Of a DNA stretch of 64,000 nt, positions 1 to 9,394 are shown piece by piece. Each line of letters opens with the position of its first letter. The stretch's first letter is position 1. Source of the DNA: Melittangium boletus DSM 14713 (lineage in GTDB: Bacteria > Myxococcota > Myxococcia > Myxococcales > Myxococcaceae). The DNA is taken from the NCBI RefSeq assembly GCF_002305855.1, contig NZ_CP022163.1, forward strand, positions 7,755,765-7,819,764, in the 5' to 3' direction. Position numbers and translations under genes: made by a program. The notes below the pieces were generated by a model that was not told where the DNA came from, made no database searches, and was given only the letters and a program-made list of their open reading frames with translations.

Positions 1-2766
1 CTCTTGAGCGTCCGACATGTCACCCACGCGGCGAAGGGCCTCGCCCATGCCCGCGCTCCATCGGGCTCGCCGTAGGCTGTCAATCTCCAGACGTTCACCC
101 AGCTGGCGCGCATCCCAGAGGAAGGCGTAGGCCTCGCGGAAGGCGCCCGTGGAAAGCGCGACCGTTCCCGCCTTCTCCAGGTGCGTCACCGCATGGGATG
201 ATTCCTCCGCCATCCTCCAGTGGTGGGCCATCCTCGCATGCAGCGCGACGCCGCCGCGGGAGTCCGGCTCGCGCTCCAGCAGCATGGCCAGATCCCGGTG
301 CAATCGCCGCCGCTGGGAGAAGATCATCATCGCGTAGGCGGCATCCTGGATGAGCGCGTGCTCGAAAGCATAGACGGGCTTGGACTCCGCCATTTGCCGC
401 GTCACGAGCCGTGTGCGGACCAGTGCCTCCAACTCCTCACCCACCCGGCTCTTGTCCTCCTTCACGGGGTAGAGCGCCTCGATGGTCTCCAATGAGAAGA
501 CCCGGCCCACGATACTGGCCACCTTGAGGACGAGTTGCTGCGTCGGGGTGAGCCGATCGATACGGCTGCTCACGACTCCCTGGACCGTGTGAGGCAAGTC
601 CAACTGGGACAGTTCCGTTCCGGGCTTCAGACGGGCCACGTCTTGATCAATGACCACGTGCCCGTGCTCCACCAAGGTGAAGGCGAGTTCCCCACTGAAG
701 AACGGATTGCCCTCCGCCTTCTCGCGGATGTACTCGGCGAGTTCTGGCGTCAGGCTCCGCGCCCCGATTCGCGCACTCACCAAGGACAGCGTATCGAGGG
801 GATGCAGTCGCTCGAGGAGTAGATGGAGCAGTCCGGGATGGGCCCGGAGTTGACTCGCCCCGGCGGGTGGATGCTCCATCTGGCGGCTGGCGAGCACGAG
901 CAGCAGACGTCCGAGCCGGCCCTGGAGGGTGGTGACGAGTTCCCAGGAAGATGAGTCCATCCAATGGACGTCATCGAGCACGACCACGCGTGGGCGCGCC
1001 TGGCATGCCTCCGCGAGCAAGCCCATCAGCAACTCGCGCGTGTTGTTGGCACGCAGCTCGCCGGAGAGTCCTCGCACCCAGTCCGTCTCCGGAACGCTCA
1101 CGCTCAACAGTTCATTGAGAAGCGAGGCCTTCTCGCGGGCATCCGGCCGGTTCTCCAGCAGGCTCAGCAGCAGGGCCGTGCGAGCGGCTTCATCCGGCAG
1201 GTCCTTGAGGCCCAGGAGCCGGGCCAGGGGCTCCCGCCAGACGTGGTAGGGCGTGGCTCCTTCCAGGACGTGGCCTTCCCCGAGGCTGGTTTCCAACCCC
1301 GCAGAGCTGGCCTCCGCGATGAGGTGCTCCACCAAGCGGGATTTGCCCATTCCCGCCTCTCCCTCGATCCAGACCATTCCTCCCTCGGCCCGGGTGGAGA
1401 GTGCATGGACCGCCTCGGCCAACCGGGCGCGCTCCTCCCGCCGTCCCACGAGGGGGACCTGCCGGGGAGGCCGTTGGTAGGCGGAGCTGGCCGCCACGAG
1501 CCGAAAGAGTTCCACGGGCTCCTGGCGGCCCTTCACCTGGATGGGGTCGAGTGTCTCGAACATCATCTGGTGGGAGGCGAGCCGCGCCGTGTGGCTGTCG
1601 CACAGGATCCGGCCCCGCGATGCCTGCATCAGCCGCGCGGAGAGATTCACGGCGCGGCCCACCATCACGTACTCGCGCCGGAAGGCCGTCCCATAGGCGC
1701 AGCACAGCACGCGTCCGCTGGTGATGCCCAGGCAGGGGGTGAGCCCTAGCCGCGTGAGCGAGGCATGGATCTGGAGCGCCGCCCTGCAAGCGCGCGAGGC
1801 GTCATCCTCGTGCGAAAGCGGAGGCAGTCCGAAGGCGGCCACCGTGACGACGCCCTTGTCGTCCACCACGACCTGGGTGGCTCCGCCCTCGTAGCGCTGG
1901 AGCCCCGCCTGGATGGCGCGAAAGGCGTGCTGGATGGTCTCGGGCCGCTCTCCGGTGGACAGGCTGGGGTCCATCAGCCCGATGAACAGGATGGTGGCGG
2001 CACGGAACTCGGAGAGCCATTGCGAATGCCCGGCGTCCAGCCGACGCAACACCACTTCGGGCAGGTAGGCCCGAAGCGAGCGTTCCATCCGCGCGTAGGC
2101 CTCCGGCAGGCGAACCCGGGGCAGTGGCATGGAGGGAAGTTCCTCCAACCGGATGCACCCCGAAGGCAGTGCTTCTCCTCTCGCGATTCCCCCCAACCAC
2201 CGCCACGCCTCGGCACTGAGCACGACTTCCCCTGGCCTGGCGTCTCCCTGTGCCTGGGCCATTTCCCGCAGGATGGGACCCGTGGCGAGGAACTCCCACC
2301 GGCCATTTTCTCCACCGACGTCGGACAGGACCACGGGTCCCGCGGTGATTCCAATCCGCAGCTTCAGCCGGACTCCTTCCACATCCAGCTTCGCCACCGC
2401 GACCTGGATCGCCTGGGCACACCGCGCGGCCATCCGCGCGGAGTCCGAGGGCTCTTCCGCGGGCCACAACGCCAGGATGGCATCTCCCGCGAATCGGAGG
2501 ATGTCGCCTCCATGATCCAGCACCGTTTCGAGCAACGTGGAGAAGCAGGTGTTGATCACGGCGCTCAGGCGCTCGGCACCCTCCGGGCCGCTGCGCTCCA
2601 ACGCCTCGGTCAAGGGGGTGAATCCGCTGACGTCCGCGAACAGGAGCACCGCGGGCGCGGAACTTCGTGCTCCTTCTCGGGGGCGGGTCTCGTCCGCCGC
2701 CAACCCCCTCACCAGTGAACTTGGGACGAAGGACGCGAGCGCCTGGAGCCGTGAGGTAGGAATCAT
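1..2766 (-). CDS. Class III adenylate cyclase with two cyclase domains and an AAA/NTPase module, soluble-adenylyl-cyclase type (C-terminus outside window)
   Basis: At least 922 codons are open from ATG 2766 to the window edge, with no stop reached. The order is cyclase domain 1 (metal motif FADVSGFT near residue 45, GDAILALW near 94), cyclase domain 2 (about 250-400, with DDKGVVTVAAFGLP and REYVMVGRAVNLSAR), a P-loop ATPase (GEAGMGKS near 472, WIEGE before it, VVVLDDVHWMDSS as Walker B), then helical repeat-like sequence. This order and several motifs match the mammalian soluble adenylyl cyclase ADCY10 and bacterial relatives, which make cAMP in the cytoplasm. No transmembrane segment is seen. 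It lies just downstream, on the same strand, of a second cyclase. Catalytic activity is inferred from domain 1. Domain 2 lacks a clear second metal aspartate and may be regulatory. Confidence 0.9.
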   Translation of the reverse strand, partial: MIPTSRLQALASFVPSSLVRGLAADETRPREGARSSAPAVLLFADVSGFTPLTEALERSGPEGAERLSAVINTCFSTLLETVLDHGGDILRFAGDAILALWPAEEPSDSARMAARCAQAIQVAVAKLDVEGVRLKLRIGITAGPVVLSDVGGENGRWEFLATGPILREMAQAQGDARPGEVVLSAEAWRWLGGIARGEALPSGCIRLEELPSMPLPRVRLPEAYARMERSLRAYLPEVVLRRLDAGHSQWLSEFRAATILFIGLMDPSLSTGERPETIQHAFRAIQAGLQRYEGGATQVVVDDKGVVTVAAFGLPPLSHEDDASRACRAALQIHASLTRLGLTPCLGITSGRVLCCAYGTAFRREYVMVGRAVNLSARLMQASRGRILCDSHTARLASHQMMFETLDPIQVKGRQEPVELFRLVAASSAYQRPPRQVPLVGRREERARLAEAVHALSTRAEGGMVWIEGEAGMGKSRLVEHLIAEASSAGLETSLGEGHVLEGATPYHVWREPLARLLGLKDLPDEAARTALLLSLLENRPDAREKASLLNELLSVSVPETDWVRGLSGELRANNTRELLMGLLAEACQARPRVVVLDDVHWMDSSSWELVTTLQGRLGRLLLVLASRQMEHPPAGASQLRAHPGLLHLLLERLHPLDTLSLVSARIGARSLTPELAEYIREKAEGNPFFSGELAFTLVEHGHVVIDQDVARLKPGTELSQLDLPHTVQGVVSSRIDRLTPTQQLVLKVASIVGRVFSLETIEALYPVKEDKSRVGEELEALVRTRLVTRQMAESKPVYAFEHALIQDAAYAMMIFSQRRRLHRDLAMLLEREPDSRGGVALHARMAHHWRMAEESSHAVTHLEKAGTVALSTGAFREAYAFLWDARQLGERLEIDSLRRARWSAGMGEALRRVGDMSDAQE

Positions 2767-2961
2767 GAAAAAAAAGAGAGACTGGAAGTCAATGCCCTCC
2801 CCGGGATCCGTCCGTGGGGCAATATTGTAAGCGTACCATATCCAACTATTGGATATAAGACACTCCCAGCCATGGCACTGGACCCAGCTACCCCCTTCGT
2901 GCTGCCCAGGACTCCAGGCGTCCAACGGGTTCTTCAAACCGCTCGCGATTCAAACCGTTCC
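2767..2961. promoter_or_regulatory. Intergenic region with an 8-bp inverted repeat (2838-2856) in an AT-rich patch
   Basis: The stretch between the two cyclase genes is visibly AT-rich against its surroundings. It contains ATATCCAA, a 3-base spacer, then TTGGATAT at 2838-2856, a perfect 8-bp inverted repeat about 72 bases upstream of the soluble-cyclase start. It could be an operator for that gene or a weak stem at the end of the upstream cyclase. It lacks a U-run in either direction, so an operator is my preferred reading. Confidence 0.4.
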
Positions 2962-5049
2962 CTATTTGTCCAGGCTCGCGACTCCGTCCCAGCTCGCGGG
3001 GGGTGGGATGCGCGCATACTTCCGGCAGCGCTCGAGCAACGCGGCGGTGGGTCCATCCCGAGGATCCCGCTCCAGTCCTGTCTCCAACACCGCCACCGCA
3101 TCTCCGAATCGTCCCTGCCGGTAGAGCGCCAGTGCCTCGTGGTAGCGCTCCACGGTCTCCCGCTTCTCCGCCGGCAACTCGCCCTTGAGCGCCAGCAACT
3201 CATACACCCGCACCGCCTCCGTCTTGCCCGCGACGCGGACCTGGTCCAGCTCCCGCACCTCGATGTGCTCACGTGCCAGTTCGTAGGTGCGCGGGCCGAT
3301 CATGATGAGGGAGCCATAGGCCTTGTTCGCGCCCTCCAGCCGCGACGCCAGGTTCATTCCGTCCCCCATGGCCGTGTAGTCGAAGAACTGCTCACTGCCG
3401 AAGTTGCCCACGAAGAGCCGGGCCGTGTTGATGCCGATGCGCGTGTACACGTCCGGCAGACCCTGGGAGCGGAACTCCGCGCGCAGCCGCTCCACCTCCG
3501 CCTGTGCCGCCAGCGCCCCCCGGCAGGCACGCAGCGCATGGTCCGAGTGGCTGATGGGCGCGCCGAAGAGGCACACCACCGCGTCGCCGATGTACTTGTC
3601 CAGACAGCCCCCCTCCCGCAGCAGCGCGGTGCTCACCCGCGTCAGGTATTGGTTGAGGACGCGGACGAGCGCGCGCGGATTGTCCCGGAAGCGCTCGGAG
3701 AAGGTGGAGAAGCCGCGCACGTCACTGAAGAACGCCGTGAGCTCCCGCTCCTCACCGTCCAGCCGTGGCAGTTGCTCCTCCTCGATCATCTGCTCGATGA
3801 GCCGGGGTTCCATGTACCGGCTGAAGGCCTGGCGGATGAACAAGGCCTCGCGGCGAGCGAAGAGGTGGTTGGAGGCCATGGCGCCCATTCCAACGAGAGG
3901 CCCACGCCCAGGAAGACCCCGGGCACGAGCCCCAGCAGCCAAGCCACCTCCAGCGCTGGCGAGCGCAGGGTCATCAGCCCCACCGCCGACAGCACCGCCA
4001 GCCCCAGCGCGAGCAGCAGGCTCACCCAGAAGGGCGTCTCGGTGATGAATCGGCCAGACAGGAGATTCTCCAGAACCGTCACCTGCTGGCTCACGCCCGG
4101 CGTGAAGGCCGCGAACGGCGTGACCTTGTAGTCTCCCACTCCCGGCGCCAGCGCTCCCACGACGACGATCTTCCCTCGCAGCAGCTCCGGATCGATTCCT
4201 CCGGGCTTGCCCTGTTGCCTCAGTGCCCAGGCATCCAGGACGGTCAAGACGGGCAGGATGGGGAAGCGCTCGTGCAGCGTGCCGCCGAAATCGAGTTCCG
4301 CGCTGCCATCCGGGTTCACCTGGAACTCGCGCGAGCCTAGCCGCAGCTTCTGGCCGGAAAACACCAACTCGCTCGCCCCGAACAGGTCTCCCGCCAGGGC
4401 CACCGGCAGCGTGACGTACGGATTCTGTCCATCCGTGTAGGCGAAGTGGGTGCGCCGCATGCTCCCGTCCGGCTCCTGCTCTCGCTCCACCAGTCCGCCT
4501 TCGGGGAGAGGGGGTCCGTCATGGGGGAGCGGGGGCCCCAGGTGCCCGAGGGGTGTGGAGGGGTTCCACCCGGGGCAGGGGAGGCGCGCTGGGGTGGATG
4601 GAGATACCCAGGTAGACGGGCATGCCGGTGTCGCGCACGGCCTGGGCGAGCGTTGGATCGACGCCAGCCATGGCGGAGGTCTCGTCCATCACCCGATCGA
4701 AGAGCACGGCCCGTACGCCCTGCTGTGACAGCTCCCGCAGCACTCCGGCCCACAGGGCGGGTGCCCACGGAAAATGGCCGAAGTCACGCGCATACGCGGG
4801 CGTGTTGCGCACGCCGTCGAGGCTTGGCTGATCAATGGCCACCACGACGATGTCGGAGGACTGCCCCCGCTGCGGGGTGAAGCGGGTGAGCGCGCTGTCG
4901 TACAGGATGCGCTCCAGGCCTGGCAGTCCCAGCCATCCCCGCGTCCAGAGCACCGCCGCCACCGTCGTGGACAGCACGGCGATGGCCAGCATCCGCGGCA
5001 GATGATTGCGCAGGCGCCGTCGGAGGAGTTCTCCACTGTCACTCGTCAT
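2962..5049 (-). pseudogene. CHASE2-domain transmembrane adenylate cyclase, interrupted by two frame changes
   Basis: Three consecutive minus-strand reading segments together form one familiar protein. Segment A (from ATG 5049 to about 4530) holds a TM helix and the first half of a CHASE2 sensor domain. Segment B (about 4530 to 3890) holds the rest of CHASE2 and three TM helices. Segment C (about 3890 to 2962) holds a class III cyclase domain (FFSDVRGFS, YIGDAVVCLFGAP, YTAMGDGMNLASRLEGA) plus one TPR-like unit. The frame changes by one base between A and B inside a run of Gs (4523-4560) and back again between B and C (near 3885-3900). The net shift is zero, so the full span equals 695 codons, a normal length for CHASE2 cyclases. 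Either the gene is a recent pseudogene or the sequence carries two single-base errors. If intact, it would sense an extracytoplasmic signal and make cAMP. Confidence 0.8.
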
Positions 5050-5192
5050 GAGACATCTCCATGGCGGTGGACTCCAGGGCAGCTCCCACTCCGAAAGGAC
5101 GCGGAGCGTGTGACCCGGTGAGGAGAGATGGGCTCTCCTATGGTTACGGCTTTTCCTCATTAACGGACTCATTTCCGTCTCCGGGAGACGTC

Positions 5193-6638
5193 ATGACCCC
5201 ATCGCGATACAGCGCCGGTGCCCTCGCCGCGGCGCTTCTTGCCAGCATTCCCTCGGTGGCGACGGCCGGGACCACGACGGCGGCGGCCATCTGCAACAAG
5301 TACTGCGATGCGCGGGATCCGGCCCTGGCTCCGCAGGAGCGCCAGCCGGTTTCCGCCTCCATCTACTCGCGGCAGATCCGGCTGCACTTCAACGACAACG
5401 ATGCGATGGCGTGGGCGTCCATCAACAACGGCAGCCCCGGTGACGAGGTCTGGATCGACCGGTCCTTCGACGGAGGACGCTCCTGGGACTCGGGCAGCAA
5501 GCTCGGCGCCACGAAGATCCCCGCCTCGGCCACCGGTTGGCGCACCCTGATGTACAACGTGGACGATTGGGGCAGCAATGGTGTGGGCGCGATGCGCGCC
5601 TGTGGCAAGGCGGGAGACCGGAGCGAAATCGCCTGTACCCCGTGGGCCCGGACCACGTGGAATGCCTGGGACCGGCGTACCGCCGCGGCGACCGCGCTGA
5701 TGCAGTTCTACAACAACAGCACGGGTCTGTTCAGCACCACGGGTTGGTGGAACTCCGCCAACGCGCTGACCGCGATCATCGACAACATCCGGGTGTCTGG
5801 CATGAATAGCTATCGCTATGCCATCGCCAACACCTACGATCGCAACCGCAATGCCCAGAGCGGGAACTTCACCAACGAGTACATCGACGACACGGGATGG
5901 TGGGGGCTGGCGTGGGTCGCCGCGTACGACCTGACGGGCGAGACCCGCTACCTGGACACCGCCCGGGCCGACGCCGAGCACATGGCGCGCTATTGGGACA
6001 GCACGTGTGGAGGTGGCGTCTGGTGGAGCACCGCCAAGACGTACAAGGCCGCTATCGCCAACAGCCTCTACCTGCACCTGAACGCCGCGCTGCACAACCG
6101 CATCCCGGGTGACACGATCTATCTGCAGCGGGCCCGCGCGGAGTGGACGTGGTTCCAGGGCACCGGGATGATCAACTCGTCGAACCTGGTGAACGACGGC
6201 ATCAATCTGAGTACCTGCCGCAACAATGGCGATACCGTCTGGTCCTACAACCAGGGCGTGTTGTTGGGCGGGCTCGCCGAGCTGTATCGCGCCACCGGGG
6301 ATGGCAACCTGCTCACGATCGCGCGCCAGCTCGCGAACGCGTCGACCACCACCAGCTCGCTCAACTCGAACGGAGTCCTCAGGGACCCGTGCGAGACGGG
6401 CGACTGCGGCGCCGACGGCCCTTCGTTCAAGGGGGCGTATGTGCGTGGATTGGGCGCGCTGAACTCCCTGTTGTCCGATCACCCCTACACCAGCTACCTG
6501 CGCCGTCAGGCCGACTCCGCCTACGCGAACAACCGCAATGCCCTGGATGCATATGGTCTGCGGTGGGCTGGAGGCCTGGACCGTACGGACGCGGCTCGTC
6601 AGCAGAGCGTCGTCGATCTGATGAACGCCGCGCCCTGA
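5193..6638 (+). CDS. Secreted glycoside hydrolase family 76 (alpha-1,6-mannanase-like)
   Basis: A 481-residue protein with a Sec signal peptide (first about 26 residues, ending SVATAG). Residues from about 150 onward match GH76: repeated aromatic/Trp motifs of an (alpha/alpha)6 barrel and the catalytic Asp-Asp pair in YIDDTGWWGLAW, followed by VWSYNQGVLLGGLAELY and SFKGAYVRGL. GH76 enzymes cleave alpha-1,6-mannan backbones such as those of fungal cell walls. The N-terminal 120 residues read as a small beta-rich domain with INNGSPGDEVWIDRSFDGG and are not part of the catalytic core. I chose ATG 5193 because GGGAGA lies just before it and the signal peptide starts there; a longer in-frame start upstream gives no sensible leader. 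It probably acts outside the cell during predation on yeasts or fungi (inference). Confidence 0.88.
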   Translation: MTPSRYSAGALAAALLASIPSVATAGTTTAAAICNKYCDARDPALAPQERQPVSASIYSRQIRLHFNDNDAMAWASINNGSPGDEVWIDRSFDGGRSWDSGSKLGATKIPASATGWRTLMYNVDDWGSNGVGAMRACGKAGDRSEIACTPWARTTWNAWDRRTAAATALMQFYNNSTGLFSTTGWWNSANALTAIIDNIRVSGMNSYRYAIANTYDRNRNAQSGNFTNEYIDDTGWWGLAWVAAYDLTGETRYLDTARADAEHMARYWDSTCGGGVWWSTAKTYKAAIANSLYLHLNAALHNRIPGDTIYLQRARAEWTWFQGTGMINSSNLVNDGINLSTCRNNGDTVWSYNQGVLLGGLAELYRATGDGNLLTIARQLANASTTTSSLNSNGVLRDPCETGDCGADGPSFKGAYVRGLGALNSLLSDHPYTSYLRRQADSAYANNRNALDAYGLRWAGGLDRTDAARQQSVVDLMNAAP

Positions 6639-6648
6639 GTCTCGTTGG

Positions 6649-6673
6649 AAGGGATTGGAGATTGGCAATCCTT
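6649..6673 (+). terminator. Hairpin after the GH76 gene
   Basis: AAGG(G)ATTG and CAATCCTT form an 8-bp stem with one bulged G, ten bases after the GH76 stop, followed by TCTCGT rather than a real U-run. It is a weak intrinsic-terminator candidate. Confidence 0.35.
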
Positions 6674-6855
6674 CTCGTGCGGTGAGAGGACGGGAACATT
6701 CCCCGGTGGATGCCGCCTCCGCATGGGCTTCTTCTAGCCACGACCAGTCCCACTTCCGTCCCGAGCGGGGAAGGGCGTGTTCCCCTGGTCACCCCACGGG
6801 TGGGCCGGATCTATCGTCGCTCCTGGAGTGTTCCGCACTCCATCAAGGAGAGTCC

Positions 6856-8370
6856 GTGTACCGCGATCGCATCCGTTTGAAGTCGCTCTGGGGGAAGGTG
6901 GTCAGCGCCGAGGAAGCCGCCCTGCATATCAAGGACGGCATGACCGTTGGCATGAGTGGGTTCACCCGTGCTGGGGACGCCAAGGCGGTCCCCCTGGCAC
7001 TGGCCGAGCGTGCCGCCCACGAGCGACTGAAGATCAATCTGATGACCGGCGCGTCCCTGGGCAATGACGTGGACAAGATCCTCACGGAGGCGGGACTGCT
7101 GGAGCGGCGCTTGCCCTTCCAGTCGGATCCCGTGCTGCGTCAGGCCATCAACCGCGGCGAGGTGATGTTCGTCGATCAGCACCTGTCCGAGACGGTGGAG
7201 TTGCTGCGCTCGAGGCAGATGGGGCCGGTGGACATGGCCATCATCGAGGCCGTGGCCATCACCGAGGATGGGAGCATCATCCCCACCACGTCGGTGGGCA
7301 ACTCGGCCACCTTCGGCATCCTGGGCGAGCGGGTCATCGTGGAGATCAACCTCAGCCAGCCGCTCGAGCTGGAGGGGTTGCATGACATCTACATCCCCAC
7401 GCGCCGGCCCTTCCGCGAGCCCATTCCGGTGGTGACGCCGGAGAGCCGGGTGGGCCTGCCCTCCATCCCCATCGATCCCGCGAAGATCGCGGCCATCGTC
7501 GTCACCCGCAAGCAGGACAGCGCGGCCAGTCTCCAGCCGCCGGACGAGGAGACGAGTGCCATCGCGGGCCACCTCATCGAGTTCCTGGGCCATGAGGTGA
7601 AGAAGGGCCGGTTGGGCAATACCCTGCAGCCGCTCCAGGCGGGCATTGGCACCATCGCCAACGCGGTGCTGCACGGGCTCATCGACAGTCCCTTTCATGG
7701 ACTCAAGATGTACAGCGAGGTGTTGCAGGACAGTACCTTCGAGCTGTTCGACGCGGGCAAGCTGGATTTCGCCTCGGGGTCATCCATCACCTTGAGCGCG
7801 AAGGCGGGCGGCCAGGTGTTCCCGAACATTGGCAAGTACAAGAGCCGCCTGCTCTTGCGTCCGCAGGAGATCAGCAACCATCCGGAGGTCATCCGGCGGC
7901 TGGGCGTCATTGGCATCAACACCGCGTTGGAATGCGACCTCTATGGCAACGTCAATTCCACTCACGTCAATGGCACGCAGATGATGAATGGGATTGGCGG
8001 CTCGGGTGACTTCGCGCGCAACGCGCACCTGGCCATCTTCGTCACCAAGTCGCTGGCCAAGGGCGGCAACATCTCCAGCGTGGTCCCCATGGTGTCGCAC
8101 GTGGACCACAACGAGCATGACGTGGACGTGCTCGTGACGGAAATGGGTCTGGCGGATCTCCGGGGACTGGCACCTCGGGAGCGCGCGGAATGTGTCCTGC
8201 GCAATTGTGTCCACCCGAGCTATCGAGAGCTCGCCGGGGACTACTACCGCGCCGCCCTGAAGCGCGGGGGACACACGCCGCACGTGCTGGAGGAGGCCTT
8301 CTCCTGGCATGTGCGCTACCAGCAGCAGGGCAGCATGTTGCCCCGCAAGCTGAACGTGGCCTCCGTGTAG
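6856..8370 (+). CDS. Acetyl-CoA hydrolase / succinate:acetate CoA-transferase family protein
   Basis: A 504-residue protein, close to the usual length of AarC/Ach1-type CoA-transferases. Class I CoA-transferase landmarks are present: an N-terminal domain with GMTVGMSGFTRAGDAKAVP, then LQAGIGTIANAVL, the segment MYSEVLQDS whose Glu corresponds to the catalytic glutamate of the family, and a glycine-rich NGIGGSGDFARNA. These enzymes move CoA between acetate and succinate, or hydrolyse acyl-CoA, in the cytoplasm. GTG 6856 is chosen because AAGGAG lies five bases upstream and the family N-terminus starts there; the frame is open further upstream but without homology. It is convergent with the bestrophin gene, 12 bases away. 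Substrate preference cannot be read from the sequence. Confidence 0.88.
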   Translation: MYRDRIRLKSLWGKVVSAEEAALHIKDGMTVGMSGFTRAGDAKAVPLALAERAAHERLKINLMTGASLGNDVDKILTEAGLLERRLPFQSDPVLRQAINRGEVMFVDQHLSETVELLRSRQMGPVDMAIIEAVAITEDGSIIPTTSVGNSATFGILGERVIVEINLSQPLELEGLHDIYIPTRRPFREPIPVVTPESRVGLPSIPIDPAKIAAIVVTRKQDSAASLQPPDEETSAIAGHLIEFLGHEVKKGRLGNTLQPLQAGIGTIANAVLHGLIDSPFHGLKMYSEVLQDSTFELFDAGKLDFASGSSITLSAKAGGQVFPNIGKYKSRLLLRPQEISNHPEVIRRLGVIGINTALECDLYGNVNSTHVNGTQMMNGIGGSGDFARNAHLAIFVTKSLAKGGNISSVVPMVSHVDHNEHDVDVLVTEMGLADLRGLAPRERAECVLRNCVHPSYRELAGDYYRAALKRGGHTPHVLEEAFSWHVRYQQQGSMLPRKLNVASV

Positions 8371-8382
8371 CGGGAGCGTCCG

Positions 8383-9294
8383 CTACGTCAGGACGCAGTC
8401 GTCACCTGGAATCAGCGCCGGAGGCACTGGCTCTCCGGCGAGTTCGAGCACCGCGCGTTCGATGGTGCGTGTCATCGCGTCGAGTGGCAGATCATTGGGC
8501 TCGGTTCCGAAGGGGTCCTCGAGCTCCTCGGTCACGGCATCGAGCGCGATGAACGTGTACGAGATGAAGACGGTGATGAGCGGCGTGGTCCATCCCAGAC
8601 TTCCCGCCAGCGCGAACGGCAGTAGCAAGCTGTAGAGGTAGACCGTCCGGTGCAGCATCACTCCGTACACGTACGGAATGGGGGTCGAGGCGATGCGCTC
8701 GCAGCCCCCGATGATCTCGGAGAGGCGGTTGAGGTTGTCGTCGAGCGAGGCGGCCAACATGTCACCCAGGCGTCCTCGCCGCCGCTGCTCCGTGAGCCAT
8801 TCCGCGAGCAGTTGGACGATCCTCGCGGGTTTGTAGTGGGCGTCCCGTACCCGCTCCCACACCGCGGCGGGCAGTACCCCGGCATTGAGTGGGGTTCCCC
8901 GCAATTGGTGATTCAAGGTGACGGCGAGCGCACGGAGGAGACCACACAGGGCCAGCCGTTCTTCACGCTCCGGCGCGGGCGTGGGCAGCGTGAGGGCCTG
9001 TCGCATGAACGAGCGCGAGACGATCAGCAGCGAGCCCCAGAGCTTGCGGCCTTCCCAGAAACGCTCGTAGCTGGTGCTGTTCCTGAACCCGAGGAAGATG
9101 GCCAGGGTCACGCCGAGCAGAGCGAGTGGGGCGGGCTCAAGGCGGAACGGGAGCGGGCCCAGGGTCTCGTAGAGGGCCACGACGGCACATGCCAGGCCGA
9201 AGAAGAACCCGAGTCGCGCCAGGATGCGTGGCAGGACCGAGCCGCGCCAGACGAACAACATGCGAAGCCAGTGCAATCGAGGACGCACGATCAT
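8383..9294 (-). CDS. Bestrophin family ion channel (UPF0187/YneE-like)
   Basis: A 303-residue membrane protein with four predicted TM helices. Family signatures are visible: FRNSTSYERFWEGRKLWG after TM2, TPIPYVYGVMLHRTVYLY in the second half, and EELEDPFGTEPNDLPLD near the C-terminus. Bacterial bestrophins are pentameric inner-membrane ion channels; the best-studied one is cation-selective, while animal ones conduct chloride. It is followed by a convergent CoA-transferase gene. The upstream neighbour on the same strand is the GH19 gene, separated by a strong hairpin, so it probably has its own transcript. Confidence 0.87.
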   Translation of the reverse strand: MIVRPRLHWLRMLFVWRGSVLPRILARLGFFFGLACAVVALYETLGPLPFRLEPAPLALLGVTLAIFLGFRNSTSYERFWEGRKLWGSLLIVSRSFMRQALTLPTPAPEREERLALCGLLRALAVTLNHQLRGTPLNAGVLPAAVWERVRDAHYKPARIVQLLAEWLTEQRRRGRLGDMLAASLDDNLNRLSEIIGGCERIASTPIPYVYGVMLHRTVYLYSLLLPFALAGSLGWTTPLITVFISYTFIALDAVTEELEDPFGTEPNDLPLDAMTRTIERAVLELAGEPVPPALIPGDDCVLT

Positions 9295-9321
9295 GGCGTC
9301 CGTGTAGCACGGGAAACGACG

Positions 9322-9366
9322 CGGCGCGGCATACCCCGAGGGAAAGCCCTCGGAATCGCCGCGCCG
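9322..9366 (-). terminator. Strong two-part hairpin downstream of the GH19 gene
   Basis: An outer 9-bp stem (CGGCGCGGC with GCCGCGCCG) encloses a perfect inner 7-bp stem (CCGAGGG, loop AAAG, CCCTCGG). It begins 28 bases after the GH19 stop and ends 28 bases before the bestrophin start on the same strand. Position and stability suggest a terminator or an mRNA 3'-end stabiliser for the chitinase transcript. There is no U-run. Confidence 0.5.
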
Positions 9367-9394
9367 TGTGGGCCGCCTTGGGAGGCGGGAGGGC

